From the NCBI RefSeq assembly GCF_000471625.1, contig NZ_AUSW01000032.1, forward strand, positions 1 to 64,000: a DNA stretch of 64,000 nt. Reading direction: 5' to 3'. Under the pieces are notes generated by a model. It was not told where the DNA came from and did no database searches. It saw nothing but the letters and a program-made list of their open reading frames with translations. The position numbers and the translations under genes are program-made. This DNA comes from Psychrobacter aquaticus CMS 56. GTDB taxonomy: Bacteria; Pseudomonadota; Gammaproteobacteria; Pseudomonadales; Moraxellaceae. The first letter of the stretch is position 1. The number at the start of each line of letters is the position of its first letter. This document shows, one piece after another, positions 9,696-18,707 of this stretch.

Positions 9696-10154
9696 TTAGT
9701 TGCTATCAGTTTTGGTAATGATGAAGTGATATATTGTATCGAAACGCTGTGCTGAGCTGCTAGCTGATAGCTGTTGCTGAGTGACGCTATTCACGACCAA
9801 TATCAATGGATTTGCCGTATTTGTCTGCTGGTTTTGCCGACAAAAAGCCGTGATATCTGTTTGAGAGTTAGCGTCAGTTGCGACCACGTATAACGACTCA
9901 CCGATAGCAACATCACGTAGCGCCACTTTGGTTTTTAATAATGGCATCGGACAAGCAAGTCCGCGACCATCGACGAAGCGTTTGATATCAAATGTCAGGT
10001 GTCGAGTATCTATGTCGCTATTTACAGCAGTATCCTCAGCCAGCAATAAACCAAGCAAATGGTTCGCCTTTTGCTGCTCAGCGTCGGACAAAGTCGCTGA
10101 TAAACTAATAGCCTGAGAGGCACGTACGATGATTGACTGACGGTCAGCAGACAT
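9696..10154 (-). CDS. TusA-family sulfurtransferase with N-terminal extension
   Basis: The C-terminal 95 residues form a TusA/SirA domain with the diagnostic DGRGLACPMPLLKTK motif, its cysteine at residue 68 in a CPxP context. This family relays persulfide sulfur, for example to tRNA thiolation or molybdenum cofactor synthesis. About 57 residues precede the domain, whereas TusA is normally around 80 residues in total. The extension shows no motif I recognise. Because of it, a TusA-like rather than strict TusA call is safer. It lies 79 bp upstream of rpoH. Confidence 0.8.
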   Translation of the reverse strand: MSADRQSIIVRASQAISLSATLSDAEQQKANHLLGLLLAEDTAVNSDIDTRHLTFDIKRFVDGRGLACPMPLLKTKVALRDVAIGESLYVVATDANSQTDITAFCRQNQQTNTANPLILVVNSVTQQQLSASSSAQRFDTIYHFIITKTDSN

Positions 10155-10555
10155 AAGATAAACCTTTCAAATATCAATATTTTAATTTGTACTGTTAGGG
10201 CTATGAATGACAGTTAACGTTATAATTTTGCTATCAAGTTTTTTGAAACCCCAACTTCTCAGTTGATTGCGATGCAAGTCTACCATCATGGACTATCGTT
10301 ATAGTCTGTCATTATACCAAATAGTGGCTGTGTATTAGCAGTTGAATATAGTCAATACAATATTCGGTTCATTAGAATTACACAGGCATGTTGCACAATA
10401 GTGACACGCGACTTGCTTATTGGTAGTCAAATACATACTAGAATTGACCTTGTATCCGCAAGCTCGTATAGTCAAAAAGATGTTGTTATTAATCACATGC
10501 ATAGGATACGCCCTTGTCACACTCTCATAGACAGTTGATGCTAGATAGCGCGCGC
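10155..10555. other. Divergent intergenic region between tusA and the BepA-like gene
   Basis: AT-rich 400 bp holding the promoters of two divergent genes. I see no RNA gene or convincing operator. A weak minus-strand frame here has no ribosome site or coding character. Confidence 0.35.
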
Positions 10556-12220
10556 ATGAATTCATTGAATAAATACTTGATAGCCAAGCGTTCGCTCATG
10601 GCAGCATCGCCATTAATGACGCGGCCTAACAGTCGTCTATGTCTGTCTGCCGCGAGCGCCATGAAATTAGGGTTATCAGCGGCATTGCTGACAATGACTA
10701 CAGTGGCCAACAGCAATGATAGTGTCAGCAGCCAAGAAGCAGCAACGTTTGCTTATAATTCATGGCAAATGCCGGATTCTGAAGCATTGGATTTGCCCAA
10801 TTTACGCGGGCAAGGGTTGAGCTTCGCTGAGCAATATCAAAATAAACTGCTTGGCGAATGGTCGCTACGAAACGTCAATGGTAGCGTCAAGATGGAGCAT
10901 GATCCTTGGATTCAAGAAACCCTGAAAGACATGACATGGCGTCTGAATGCGCAAGCACGGCAGCAGGCGCTAATGGGTTTGGTCGTTATTGATAACCCAA
11001 GTATCAATGCCTTTGCCGCACCAGGCGGTGTCATTGGTCTCAATACAGGAACGATCTTGGCCGCCAATAGCATGGATGAGCTGGCCAGTGTGGTGGCACA
11101 TGAAGTGGCACATCTTAGCCAACATCATTATGAAAACGGCGCTGATGAACGCAAAAAAGCTCTATTGATGCAGATAGGCGGTATGCTGGCAGCGATTGCA
11201 GCGTCAGCCGTCGATGGTGATGCCGCTGCGGCAGTGATGATGGGCAGTCAGACGGCAACGATGAATAGTAGTATGGCTTTTAGCCGAAGTAATGAGCGCG
11301 AAGCTGATCGAGTTGGCATGCAAATCATGACTCAAGCTGGCTATGATCCGAGAGCCATGCCACGGTTTTTTGCGACGATGAATCAACAAAGCCAGCTAAA
11401 TCAAGTCGAAAACCGATTTTTGCCAAGCTTTGTCCGCTCGCATCCTCTTAGCAACGAGCGTTTGAGTGAGTCGCAGAGTCGCGCTCAGCATTACCCTTCG
11501 TTGTCACTAAACCAGCAGCAGCGACATCAGGCGATGTTTGATTTGCTCTATTGGCGCGTGCAAAGCACTGGCAAGCGCGCCTCTGAGACCGTATTGACAA
11601 CGGCCGCTAAAAACAGCGTCGGGGCTAAATTGGCCTTGATGCACTGGTACGGCGAACAGCAACGCTTTAAGGAAGCCAACGAGGTCATGGCTGAAATCAC
11701 GGCATTGCCAGCGGCGGCGCGTCAAGGACTAGAGCCTTTGCTATCAATTACCCAAAGTCACATTCTGAGTGAGCAAGGAGAGTGGTCACAAGCGGCTGAT
11801 ATTTTAGAGCAGCAGCAGCGCGTTTATCCTGAGCGTCGTGATTTACGTCTTTATCTGGCTGAAGCACTCACCAATAGCAATCAGCCCGCGAAAGCACAAG
11901 CATTGCTCAAGCCATTAACTGAGCAACAGCCAAGCGACCGTTATGCGTGGCAAAGTCTACAGCTGGCCAATGAAAAACTTGCCAAAACCACGACGTCAGA
12001 GCAGTTAGCCAGTATCGCGACCATCAATGCCTTACGCTATCGCAGTCATGATCAGCTATGGAGCGGACGCTATGAGAGTGCGCTAACGTCGCTTACCCAA
12101 GCCAAAAAATTGACAGAAAAATTGCAAAGTACCGCTCAAGCCAGTAGCGCTCGTCCGCTATTAGCCAATATCGATGCAGAAATAAAAGCTGTAAAAACCG
12201 CCAAAGACTTTGAGCCTTAG
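10556..12220 (+). CDS. BepA-like periplasmic M48 metalloprotease with TPR region
   Basis: Zinc protease and chaperone-like factor for outer-membrane protein assembly and turnover. From this ATG (554 residues), a basic n-region and a hydrophobic stretch (LGLSAALLTMTTVANS) form a long signal peptide. The M48 domain has HEVAH at residues 182-186 and the downstream SNEREADRVGMQ third-ligand motif. The C-terminal half, about residues 330-540, is helical with TPR-like ADILEQQQRVYPERRDLRLYLAEAL blocks (quoted in part), as in BepA/YfgC. The start is uncertain: a TTG at 10514, ATGs at 10538 and 10556, and an ATG at 10661 directly before the hydrophobic core are possible. Confidence 0.88.
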   Translation: MNSLNKYLIAKRSLMAASPLMTRPNSRLCLSAASAMKLGLSAALLTMTTVANSNDSVSSQEAATFAYNSWQMPDSEALDLPNLRGQGLSFAEQYQNKLLGEWSLRNVNGSVKMEHDPWIQETLKDMTWRLNAQARQQALMGLVVIDNPSINAFAAPGGVIGLNTGTILAANSMDELASVVAHEVAHLSQHHYENGADERKKALLMQIGGMLAAIAASAVDGDAAAAVMMGSQTATMNSSMAFSRSNEREADRVGMQIMTQAGYDPRAMPRFFATMNQQSQLNQVENRFLPSFVRSHPLSNERLSESQSRAQHYPSLSLNQQQRHQAMFDLLYWRVQSTGKRASETVLTTAAKNSVGAKLALMHWYGEQQRFKEANEVMAEITALPAAARQGLEPLLSITQSHILSEQGEWSQAADILEQQQRVYPERRDLRLYLAEALTNSNQPAKAQALLKPLTEQQPSDRYAWQSLQLANEKLAKTTTSEQLASIATINALRYRSHDQLWSGRYESALTSLTQAKKLTEKLQSTAQASSARPLLANIDAEIKAVKTAKDFEP

Positions 12221-12258
12221 GCGGTTATTTTATGTCATCATTTTGAATATGATAGTGT

Positions 12259-12328
12259 TATAGTCAGGTCAATATAAAAAGAGTCAGCGAAACAGGCATA
12301 AATTTTTCTTAATTGCTGGGCAAAACCT
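12259..12328 (+). repeat. Intergenic repeat, truncated copy
   Basis: Starts TATAGTCAGGTCAATATAA and continues GAGTCAGCGAAAC, matching the left part of the 161-bp repeat. It loses similarity after about 70 bp, so it is a decayed or truncated copy. Confidence 0.55.
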
Positions 12329-12346
12329 GTCAATCAATAGTCAGTA

Positions 12347-12796
12347 TTAACCTTGCAATGCATCTTTAACCAATTTAGAAATCAGCGCAGGATCAGCACG
12401 GCCAGCGGTTTTGTTTTTCAATACACCCATCACATTACCCATATCACGCATTGACGTGGCGCCTTGTTCGGCGATTTCAGCATTAACTAACGCACTAATC
12501 TCGGCATCGCTCATTTGTTTGGGCATAAATTCGTTGATAATATCAATCTCAAACTGCTCTTTGGTCGCTAAGTCATCACGGTTATTTTCTGTAAAGATAG
12601 TCAGGGATTCATGGCGCTGTTTTAGCTGCTTTTGTAGCACTTCCAACACTTGGGCATCATCAAGCTCTACTTGACGATCAATCTCAATTTGTTTGACGAC
12701 TGATTGTACATTGCGCAATACTTTAACGCGCTCAAGCTCACGGGCTTTCATAGAAGTTTTGATGGTGTCTGATAAAGTCTGTTTGAGTTGGCTCAT
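12347..12796 (-). CDS. yqeY: GatB/YqeY domain protein
   Basis: A 149-residue protein matching YqeY: MSQLKQTLSDTIKTSMKARE at the N-terminus, then the RNVQSVVKQIEIDR and INEFMPKQMSDAEI blocks and the C-terminal MGNVMGVLKNKTAGRADPAL motif. The domain resembles the tRNA-binding tail of GatB, but its role is not settled. The ATG at 12796 is chosen because AAGGA lies 8 bases upstream. The frame continues to 12877 without a ribosome site. It is downstream of rpsU on the same strand, with rpsU's terminator between them. Confidence 0.92.
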   Translation of the reverse strand: MSQLKQTLSDTIKTSMKARELERVKVLRNVQSVVKQIEIDRQVELDDAQVLEVLQKQLKQRHESLTIFTENNRDDLATKEQFEIDIINEFMPKQMSDAEISALVNAEIAEQGATSMRDMGNVMGVLKNKTAGRADPALISKLVKDALQG

Positions 12797-12905
12797 TGTT
12801 ATTATCCTTGTCTGGTAAGTTTTATTCGTTAAATTTTTAAGCAAAAACTTGCCGATGCGGTTTTTAGTAAAAACCATATTAGCAATAATAATAAAAATTG
12901 TAGCA

Positions 12906-12945
12906 TAAAAAACGCCACTGATATCGATGGATAACAGTGGCGTTA
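12906..12945 (-). terminator. Intrinsic terminator after rpsU
   Basis: On the minus strand AACGCCACTG pairs with CAGTGGCGTT and is followed by a T-rich stretch. It lies 36 bp past the rpsU stop codon. Confidence 0.75.
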
Positions 12946-12980
12946 GTGTAGCGCTGGTACTTAACTAATCGACTTATTGA

Positions 12981-13196
12981 TTAGTACATACGAGTGGTAC
13001 GAATGGTTTCGCGTTGTAACTTTTTCTTATAACGCTTTACGGCAGCTGCTTTTTTACGCTTACGTACTTGCGTTGGTTTTTCATAAAACTCACGCTTACG
13101 TACGTCTGATAATACGCCAGCTTTTTCACAAGCACGCTTGAAACGACGGATAGCAATGTCAACTGGTTCGTTTTCTTTAACCTTAACTGCAGGCAT
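12981..13196 (-). CDS. rpsU: 30S ribosomal protein S21
   Basis: Small basic ribosomal protein of 71 residues, full length for the family: [20 protein letters not shown], then the [18 protein letters not shown] block and a Lys/Arg-rich tail. A near-perfect AAGGAG precedes the ATG. In many gammaproteobacteria rpsU heads rpsU-dnaG-rpoD; here yqeY follows instead. tsaD, its common divergent neighbour, lies 1.6 kb away across two lipoprotein genes. Confidence 0.97.
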
Positions 13197-13588
13197 GAAG
13201 ACTCCTTGATTAGGATGAGATATAAAGGCATTAGTTTGGCTGTGTATTAGTATTTAGCCGTAATATCTCAAGATTACAGGCATCAGCTCAAACTAGGATT
13301 ATCTTGCGCACGAGCACAAGGGCAGATATTTTAATAAAAAATTCCAATAAAGTCAATGATTTTAGCGCATGAATGCTTATTTACCATTAGGTTGTGTGGC
13401 GATAGACAATTATGAAATACAAGCATTGGTAGTCATGGCTACTGGTGCAAACATCCCAAAAACACAGTCTTACGTCAATAAAAAACCCTACTGTCTATAA
13501 CGGTTTAGCTTGAGTTTATGCTATGATAATTTCCATAAAGTACTAAGCACATTAACCGTTTTATGGGCATTTTATTGAGGATGTTGGA
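13197..13588. other. Intergenic region upstream of rpsU
   Basis: 392 bp between divergent rpsU and the lipoprotein gene. It presumably carries both promoters, but no RNA gene, hairpin or clear -35/-10 pair could be assigned. Confidence 0.35.
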
Positions 13589-13978
13589 ATGAAAAAATCA
13601 GTATTGAGTACGGCACTAAGCACAGCGTTTATCGTGGCTCTTGGCTTTGGTGTTAGCGCTTGTGGTGGTGATAAAGAAGAGTCACATGAAGTGTTGGCAG
13701 TAGAGCGTGTTGAGGAGGCCGCTACGCTTGCGCGTGCAAATGCACCTGCAGCTGAAGAGATGGATTTTCCAGAAACCGCGCCGATGCCAGTTGCTGCTGC
13801 TGATAGCACAGCAGTAGAAGGCGCAGCAACGACTGACGCAACCATGACCGACGCAGCAACAGCGACAGCGGGCGCTGAAACAGCAGAGACGGCTACTGCT
13901 GATGGCGCGGAAGCCAGTGTAGATGGTGCTGCTACTGCTGATGCCTCACCAGTAACTGACGAAGCAGCTGCTCAATAA
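13589..13978 (+). CDS. Small Ala/acidic low-complexity lipoprotein, function unknown
   Basis: A 129-residue protein with a lipoprotein signal peptide: basic MKKSV, hydrophobic core and lipobox VSAC, with the acylated cysteine at residue 26. The mature part is almost entirely Ala, Glu, Asp and Thr, with loose repeats of TADGAE/TTDATMTD type and no recognisable domain. It resembles a disordered surface or periplasmic tether. It lies 122 bp upstream of the c5-type cytochrome gene, which is also a lipoprotein with an acidic linker. I do not recognise a family. Confidence 0.7.
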   Translation: MKKSVLSTALSTAFIVALGFGVSACGGDKEESHEVLAVERVEEAATLARANAPAAEEMDFPETAPMPVAAADSTAVEGAATTDATMTDAATATAGAETAETATADGAEASVDGAATADASPVTDEAAAQ

Positions 13979-14106
13979 GCACTTGCTTGGACTGAGTGAA
14001 TGATCGATTCACAGTAGTCAGATCAGGTACGTGAGTGACAAGAATGATGAGTTTCTAGGCTGTCATAAGCGGCAGCCAATATGAAGTATCGCGTATAGGT
14101 GTGATC

Positions 14107-14610
14107 ATGATGAACAAAAAACAGCGTATGAATAAACTCACTTTATCTGCTATTGGCGTGAGCATGTTACTGGCGCTCAGTGCTTGTAGTGGTGATAATG
14201 CCACCGAAGAAACAGCTGCTGTTAACGAGCCAGCTGAAACAGCTTTGGTAGAAGAAGCGCCAGTAGCAGAGCCTGAAGTCCTTATTTCTGAAACTGAGGC
14301 GAAGTCTACTGCAACGCCTGTCATTGAAGAAGCAGGGCAAGAAGTTACCACTGAGCCTGAAGTATTGGCGGCTGATGCAGGTGCCAAACTGTACGAGTCA
14401 AACTGCAAGGTGTGTCACGCAGCGGGTTTGCTTGATGCGCCAAAATATGGAGATACTGCGGCTTGGACGGCTCGTCTGACCAAAGATAAAGAGACTTTGT
14501 ATATGCATTCGGTCAAAGGCTTTAACAAAATGCCAGCGCAAGCAATAAATGGCGTAACTGAGGCACAAGTGAAGGCCGCTGTGGATTATATGTTAGCGTC
14601 AGTAAGCTGA
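14107..14610 (+). CDS. Lipoprotein c5-type cytochrome
   Basis: A periplasmic electron carrier anchored to a membrane by lipid. From the ATG at 14107 (167 residues): signal peptide with lipobox LSAC, an acidic Glu/Ala/Pro-rich linker of about 65 residues, and a C-terminal cytochrome c domain with heme motif CKVCH at residues 100-104. The later KGFNKMPAQ supplies the methionine ligand context typical of c5 cytochromes. AGGTG lies 6 bases upstream of this ATG. A GTG at 14101 and an ATG at 14128 are alternatives. Confidence 0.85.
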   Translation: MMNKKQRMNKLTLSAIGVSMLLALSACSGDNATEETAAVNEPAETALVEEAPVAEPEVLISETEAKSTATPVIEEAGQEVTTEPEVLAADAGAKLYESNCKVCHAAGLLDAPKYGDTAAWTARLTKDKETLYMHSVKGFNKMPAQAINGVTEAQVKAAVDYMLASVS

Positions 14611-14637
14611 TCTTAATCATTGAAATTTGTTAAACTG

Positions 14638-14671
14638 ACCGTCATTGTGACTGACAATGGCGGTTTTTTTC
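14638..14671 (+). terminator. Intrinsic terminator after the cytochrome gene
   Basis: ACCGTCATTGT and ACAATGGCGGT form a long stem with a small loop, followed by seven T residues. It lies 28 bp past the stop codon. Confidence 0.8.
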
Positions 14672-14845
14672 TGCCCGTTTTTTTGGTAACAATTTCAAGA
14701 AATATGTTTCGCTGTCCTAAGTGCATTTAGACCGCTAGATATAATGCTTGCATTCGTTTCTTTTGCGACTCAAATTTTTGAAAATGGTATAAAATGAAAA
14801 ACGCGGCAAAAAATAGCACAAAAACAAAGGTATAAAGGCAAAAGT

Positions 14846-15895
14846 ATGAAGGTATTGGGTTTAGAGACTTCTTGTGATGAGACGGGATTAGCAATTTTTG
14901 ATAGTGAGCAGATAGATAGTGCCAATCAAGGCTTGCTCGGGCAGGTATTGTATTCACAAATAGAGCTGCATGCCCTCTATGGCGGTGTGGTGCCTGAGCT
15001 TGCCAGTCGCGATCACATACGTAAGCTTGTGCCTTTATTTAATGAGCTGTTGGATCAATGCGGTATCAGCAAAGATGAGATTGATGCTATCGCGTATACC
15101 AAAGGGCCAGGGCTGATTGGTGCGCTGATGACGGGTGCGTTATTTGGGCGCAGTTTGGCGTATGGCTTAGATATTCCAGCGATTGGTATTCATCATATGG
15201 AAGGGCATCTATTGGCACCGCTCATGGGCGCCAACCCACCAGCGTTTCCTTTTGTCTCATTATTAGTGTCTGGCGGGCATACCTTGCTGATAGCTGCTCG
15301 TGGTGTTGGTCAATATGAGATATTGGGTGAATCGATAGACGATGCAGCGGGTGAATGCTTTGACAAAGCCGCCAAGATGCTGAGCTTACCGTATCCGGGT
15401 GGGCCTAATATCGCCAAATTGGCTGAAACTGGCAATCCAAATGCTTACACATTACCAAGACCGATGTTACATCGCGGTTTGGATTTTTCTTTTAGTGGTA
15501 TGAAAACAGCCGTACATAATCTTATCAAAGATACTGAAGGTTCAGGAAGTGGTGCAGATAGTGACCCAAAAGTCCGTGCCGATATTGCCGCCAGCTTTCA
15601 GCATGCCGTAGTCGATACCTTGGTAAAAAAATGTGTGAAAGCGTTGAAGCAAGCAGATATGAGCCGACTGGTGATTGCGGGCGGAGTGAGTGCTAATACC
15701 CATTTGCGCGAAACATTAGAAGCTGAGTTGGCCAAAATAAACGCCACTGTGCATTATGCGCCGCCAGCATTGTGTACCGATAATGGCGCGATGATTGCCT
15801 ATGCTGGCTACGAGCGCTTGCAAGCAGGGCAGTCTGATGACTTGGCGGTCAGCTGCGTGCCACGTTGGCCGATGACTGAATTGCCTGCGGTATAA
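14846..15895 (+). CDS. tsaD: tRNA N6-adenosine threonylcarbamoyltransferase
   Basis: Transfers threonylcarbamoyl to A37 of ANN-decoding tRNAs, with TsaB and TsaE. The 349-residue protein starts [14 protein letters not shown], has the metal-binding histidines H117 and H121 in HHMEGH, the LVSGGHT block and the C-terminal [11 protein letters not shown] and [12 protein letters not shown] motifs. All signature elements of the Kae1/TsaD ATPase fold are intact. crcB follows 60 bp downstream. Confidence 0.97.
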   Translation: MKVLGLETSCDETGLAIFDSEQIDSANQGLLGQVLYSQIELHALYGGVVPELASRDHIRKLVPLFNELLDQCGISKDEIDAIAYTKGPGLIGALMTGALFGRSLAYGLDIPAIGIHHMEGHLLAPLMGANPPAFPFVSLLVSGGHTLLIAARGVGQYEILGESIDDAAGECFDKAAKMLSLPYPGGPNIAKLAETGNPNAYTLPRPMLHRGLDFSFSGMKTAVHNLIKDTEGSGSGADSDPKVRADIAASFQHAVVDTLVKKCVKALKQADMSRLVIAGGVSANTHLRETLEAELAKINATVHYAPPALCTDNGAMIAYAGYERLQAGQSDDLAVSCVPRWPMTELPAV

Positions 15896-15955
15896 GGGTT
15901 TGTGTTTATTCAATATTTTATATATCAACATCTAGAGCTGAATTAAGGATAGTCT

Positions 15956-16327
15956 ATGCAGTGGCTGGCCATTGGTTTAGGAGCAGCATTTGGTGCTTGC
16001 TTACGCGCATGGTTATCGCGTTTTAACGCATTGCACAGTTGGATACCGCTCGGCACACTGAGTGCTAATATCTTAGGTGGGCTGCTCATTGGACTGGCAC
16101 TAGTATGGTTTGAGCGTATGGGGAGTGGCTTGTCTGATAATGTTCGAGTGTTTGTGATCACTGGCTTTTTAGGTGGCTTAACCACGTTCAGTACTTTCAG
16201 TGCTGAGGTATTTGGCTTTCTTCACGATGGGCGATTGCTGGCAGGTTTGGCACTGATAGGGCTGCATGTTGGACTGACATTATTGGCAACAGCACTTGGT
16301 TTTTATTTCTTTAAGTGCGTGCTTTGA
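15956..16327 (+). CDS. crcB: Fluoride channel CrcB/Fluc
   Basis: Four-helix membrane protein that exports fluoride as a dual-topology dimer. It has 123 residues with the signature [15 protein letters not shown] first helix (here [11 protein letters not shown]), the SANILGG turn and the [15 protein letters not shown] pore motif. TAAGGA precedes the ATG. I saw no fluoride riboswitch in the 60 bp after tsaD, so regulation is likely constitutive or by readthrough from tsaD. Confidence 0.94.
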   Translation: MQWLAIGLGAAFGACLRAWLSRFNALHSWIPLGTLSANILGGLLIGLALVWFERMGSGLSDNVRVFVITGFLGGLTTFSTFSAEVFGFLHDGRLLAGLALIGLHVGLTLLATALGFYFFKCVL

Positions 16328-16589
16328 GCTCTTATCGATATCACCTGCTTAATTAGTGGTCTGATTTAAGTAGTTACTCAAATACAGTCTGTTTTAAGTA
16401 GTCTGTTAATACGTTTGAAGGCTGAAATAACTGGTTCCACCAGGGTATACCTAAGATAGCCACATGGTGTTAATGAAGCTAGTGCTTAATAATATAAAAA
16501 AATATATTTTGCACATCTAAACCTTCCTAAGATAGATATAGCAATAAATAATTCTCGCAAAAGGTAGACATGTCATTAAAACCTAGGTA

Positions 16590-16610
16590 AATTATCGAAA
16601 TTCGATAATT
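16590..16610. promoter_or_regulatory. Perfect 21-bp palindrome upstream of chrA, candidate operator
   Basis: AATTATCGAA followed by a central A and its exact complement TTCGATAATT. It lies 94 bp upstream of the chrA ATG. Perfect 10-bp arms and position suggest an operator, plausibly for the PadR regulator encoded after chrA. No binding data are implied. Confidence 0.5.
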
Positions 16611-16704
16611 AAGAAAGTATTAGCGTGAAATATAAAACCAACTCTATGTTTGACCTTGGTTGCTAATACTGTCTCTTTCCATAGTTTGCCGAGGAGAATT
16701 AGTC

Positions 16705-17913
16705 ATGGCGCCTCAGGATAGCCATAATAATGAACGCAAATCAGCATGGGTCGTTTTTCTTATTTTTCTTAGATTGGGTCTGACCTCATTTGGTGGCCCT
16801 GTCGCTCATTTGGGCTATTTTCGGGATGAGTTTGTGATGCGAAGAAAGTGGCTAACGGAGAATAGTTATGCTGATTTAGTGGCACTTTGCCAATTTTTAC
16901 CGGGACCAGCAAGCAGCCAAGTTGGCATTGCCATAGGGCTATCTCGAGCAGGATATGCTGGTGCTCTTGCTGCTTGGACTGGTTTTACCCTACCCTCTGC
17001 CATAGCGCTTATTCTATTTGCTATGGGTATTACTAGTTATGGGGATATTATTCCATCTGGCGTACTGCACGGTTTAAAAGTCGCGGCGGTGGCTGTGGTG
17101 GCACAAGCAGTATGGGGTATGGGGCGAAATCTCTGCACTGATGTTGCACGAGTCTCTATCATGGCGCTGGCTGCCTGTTTTGTATTGCTAGTACCTTCTG
17201 CCTTAGGTCAGGTGAGCGTCATTGTTTTTGCTGCCATTATTGGATTGATATTGTTCAAACCTGAAAAAGTGATTGCTCATGACCCACTTCCTATTACTGT
17301 TAAGCGTCGGACTGGGGTTTTTTGGTTGCTCTCATTTCTCTCATTACTCATTGGCTTGCCACTGCTGACCGCATTGTACCCAAGTCACACCCTCTCTATG
17401 GTAGACACCTTCTTTCGAGCAGGATCATTAGTATTTGGTGGTGGGCACGTAGTGTTACCTTTGTTACAAGCTGAGGTTATACCAGCAGGTTGGCTCAGTA
17501 ACGATACTTTCTTAGCAGGTTACGGAGCCACACAAGCAGTGCCAGGCCCTTTATTCACCTTTTCAGCATTTCTTGGCAGTTCGATGAATCAAGGGCCTAG
17601 TGGCTGGTTGGGCGGTATGATTTGCTTAATAGCCATCTTTGCGCCATCATTTTTGTTGGTTATGGGTGCCCTACCATTTTGGGAGGGTCTACGCCAAAAT
17701 TTGAGGACACGAGCTGCTCTGTCGGGCATCAATGCAGCAGTCGTCGGTTTGCTACTGGCAGCGTTGTACCATCCTGTATGGACAAGCGCTGTTCTTGAGG
17801 CAAAAGATTTTGGTTTGGCATTGGTGGCTTTGGTTGCCTTGATGTTTTGGAAATTACCTGCTTGGCTAGTGGTTATCAGTTGCGGAGCCGCTGGTTGGCT
17901 ACTAACACTATAA
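16705..17913 (+). CDS. chrA: Chromate transporter ChrA
   Basis: CHR-superfamily membrane transporter that expels chromate. The 402-residue protein carries two tandem CHR domains. The first has RLGLTSFGGPVAHLGYFRDEF and LCQFLPGPASSQ; the second repeats the pattern as FRAGSLVFGGGHVVLPLLQ and YGATQAVPGPLFTFSAFLG. About ten hydrophobic segments are present. The ATG at 16705 is chosen because GAGGAG lies 8 bases upstream; the frame opens at 16660. A PadR-type regulator starts 9 bp after the stop codon. Confidence 0.93.
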   Translation: MAPQDSHNNERKSAWVVFLIFLRLGLTSFGGPVAHLGYFRDEFVMRRKWLTENSYADLVALCQFLPGPASSQVGIAIGLSRAGYAGALAAWTGFTLPSAIALILFAMGITSYGDIIPSGVLHGLKVAAVAVVAQAVWGMGRNLCTDVARVSIMALAACFVLLVPSALGQVSVIVFAAIIGLILFKPEKVIAHDPLPITVKRRTGVFWLLSFLSLLIGLPLLTALYPSHTLSMVDTFFRAGSLVFGGGHVVLPLLQAEVIPAGWLSNDTFLAGYGATQAVPGPLFTFSAFLGSSMNQGPSGWLGGMICLIAIFAPSFLLVMGALPFWEGLRQNLRTRAALSGINAAVVGLLLAALYHPVWTSAVLEAKDFGLALVALVALMFWKLPAWLVVISCGAAGWLLTL

Positions 17914-17922
17914 GGTGACAAT

Positions 17923-18228
17923 ATGACGGACAACTACTTATATGGTGGCATGATACGCTTGCACATCCTACATCATGCTAATGATGCACCAGTTTATGGC
18001 TTGGGTATTATGGACGAGTTACGGCATCATGGTTACGAGATGAGTTCAGGAACCCTTTATCCGCTGTTACATGGCTTAGAAAAAAAAGGTTATCTCAGCT
18101 CATATTATCAGCCTACAGGCCATCGTGACCGCCGTATGTATGAGATTACAATAGAGGGGCGTCAAGCGTTAATTGAGGCGAAAATAAAGGTAAAAGAGCT
18201 GTTTGGAGAGCTTATTGACGGAACATGA
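17923..18228 (+). CDS. PadR family transcriptional regulator
   Basis: Small winged-helix regulator of 101 residues. The PadR domain fills the protein: LHILHHANDAPVYGLGIMDEL (in part), then the wing region SSGTLYPLLHGLEKKGYL and the HRDRRMYEITIEGRQAL strand-turn-helix. It lacks a long C-terminal dimerisation domain. Tight coupling to chrA (9-bp gap) suggests it controls that gene, possibly through the palindrome at 16590-16610. PadR proteins controlling ChrA-type transporters are known, but the inducer here is inferred. Confidence 0.9.
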   Translation: MTDNYLYGGMIRLHILHHANDAPVYGLGIMDELRHHGYEMSSGTLYPLLHGLEKKGYLSSYYQPTGHRDRRMYEITIEGRQALIEAKIKVKELFGELIDGT

Positions 18229-18442
18229 TCGATAAGAGTGACAAGGCGTGTGATAATGAGCATCAAGTATACTGCCAAGTACACTAATACTGCCTCAGTA
18301 ACTCAAACCGTTTATATCAATAGCGTACAGCCTAAGATTTAAGTCCTCACTAAGGAACCATTATTTACCCCAACGCCTATCATAACGTAAGAAAGCGGAC
18401 GATATTTAATAACCAAAAAATGTAATAAACAGTGGAGTATTA

Positions 18443-18707
18443 GGGCGTGTTGAACATTCACAAATAGGCACTGCTGATCGCTAAAACTGTTCCAGACAAG
18501 GCGCAAGTCGACGATAATGTTAATACCTTAACTAGACTTGCAACGCAGTATGGGGCAGTTTTAGCATCAGCCTGAAAGGACAGGACTCTTTTTTGCCGCT
18601 TCATTGCTAAAAATAGACGTATAGAATAACTATACTCACTATTTTTACCTGCGAATCGCCTAAAAAATATTCTCTGTCAGTGCTATGGTTGAATGTTCAA
18701 CACGCCC
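18443..18707. mobile_element. Miniature inverted-repeat transposable element (MITE), 265 bp
   Basis: Terminal inverted repeats GGGCGTGTTGAACATTCA match perfectly for 18 bp at both ends, with weaker similarity continuing inward through ATAG and CACTG. A TA dinucleotide flanks each end (18441-18442 and 18708-18709), a likely target duplication. No transposase frame is present. TA duplications fit IS630/Tc1- or IS5-type enzymes acting in trans. The right end supplies the last base of the metR stop codon. Confidence 0.85.

Noticed and set aside
10335..10565. Minus-strand 76-residue frame upstream of the protease gene
   Set aside because: It has no ribosome site, contains scattered Cys residues without pattern, and overlaps the expected promoter region.
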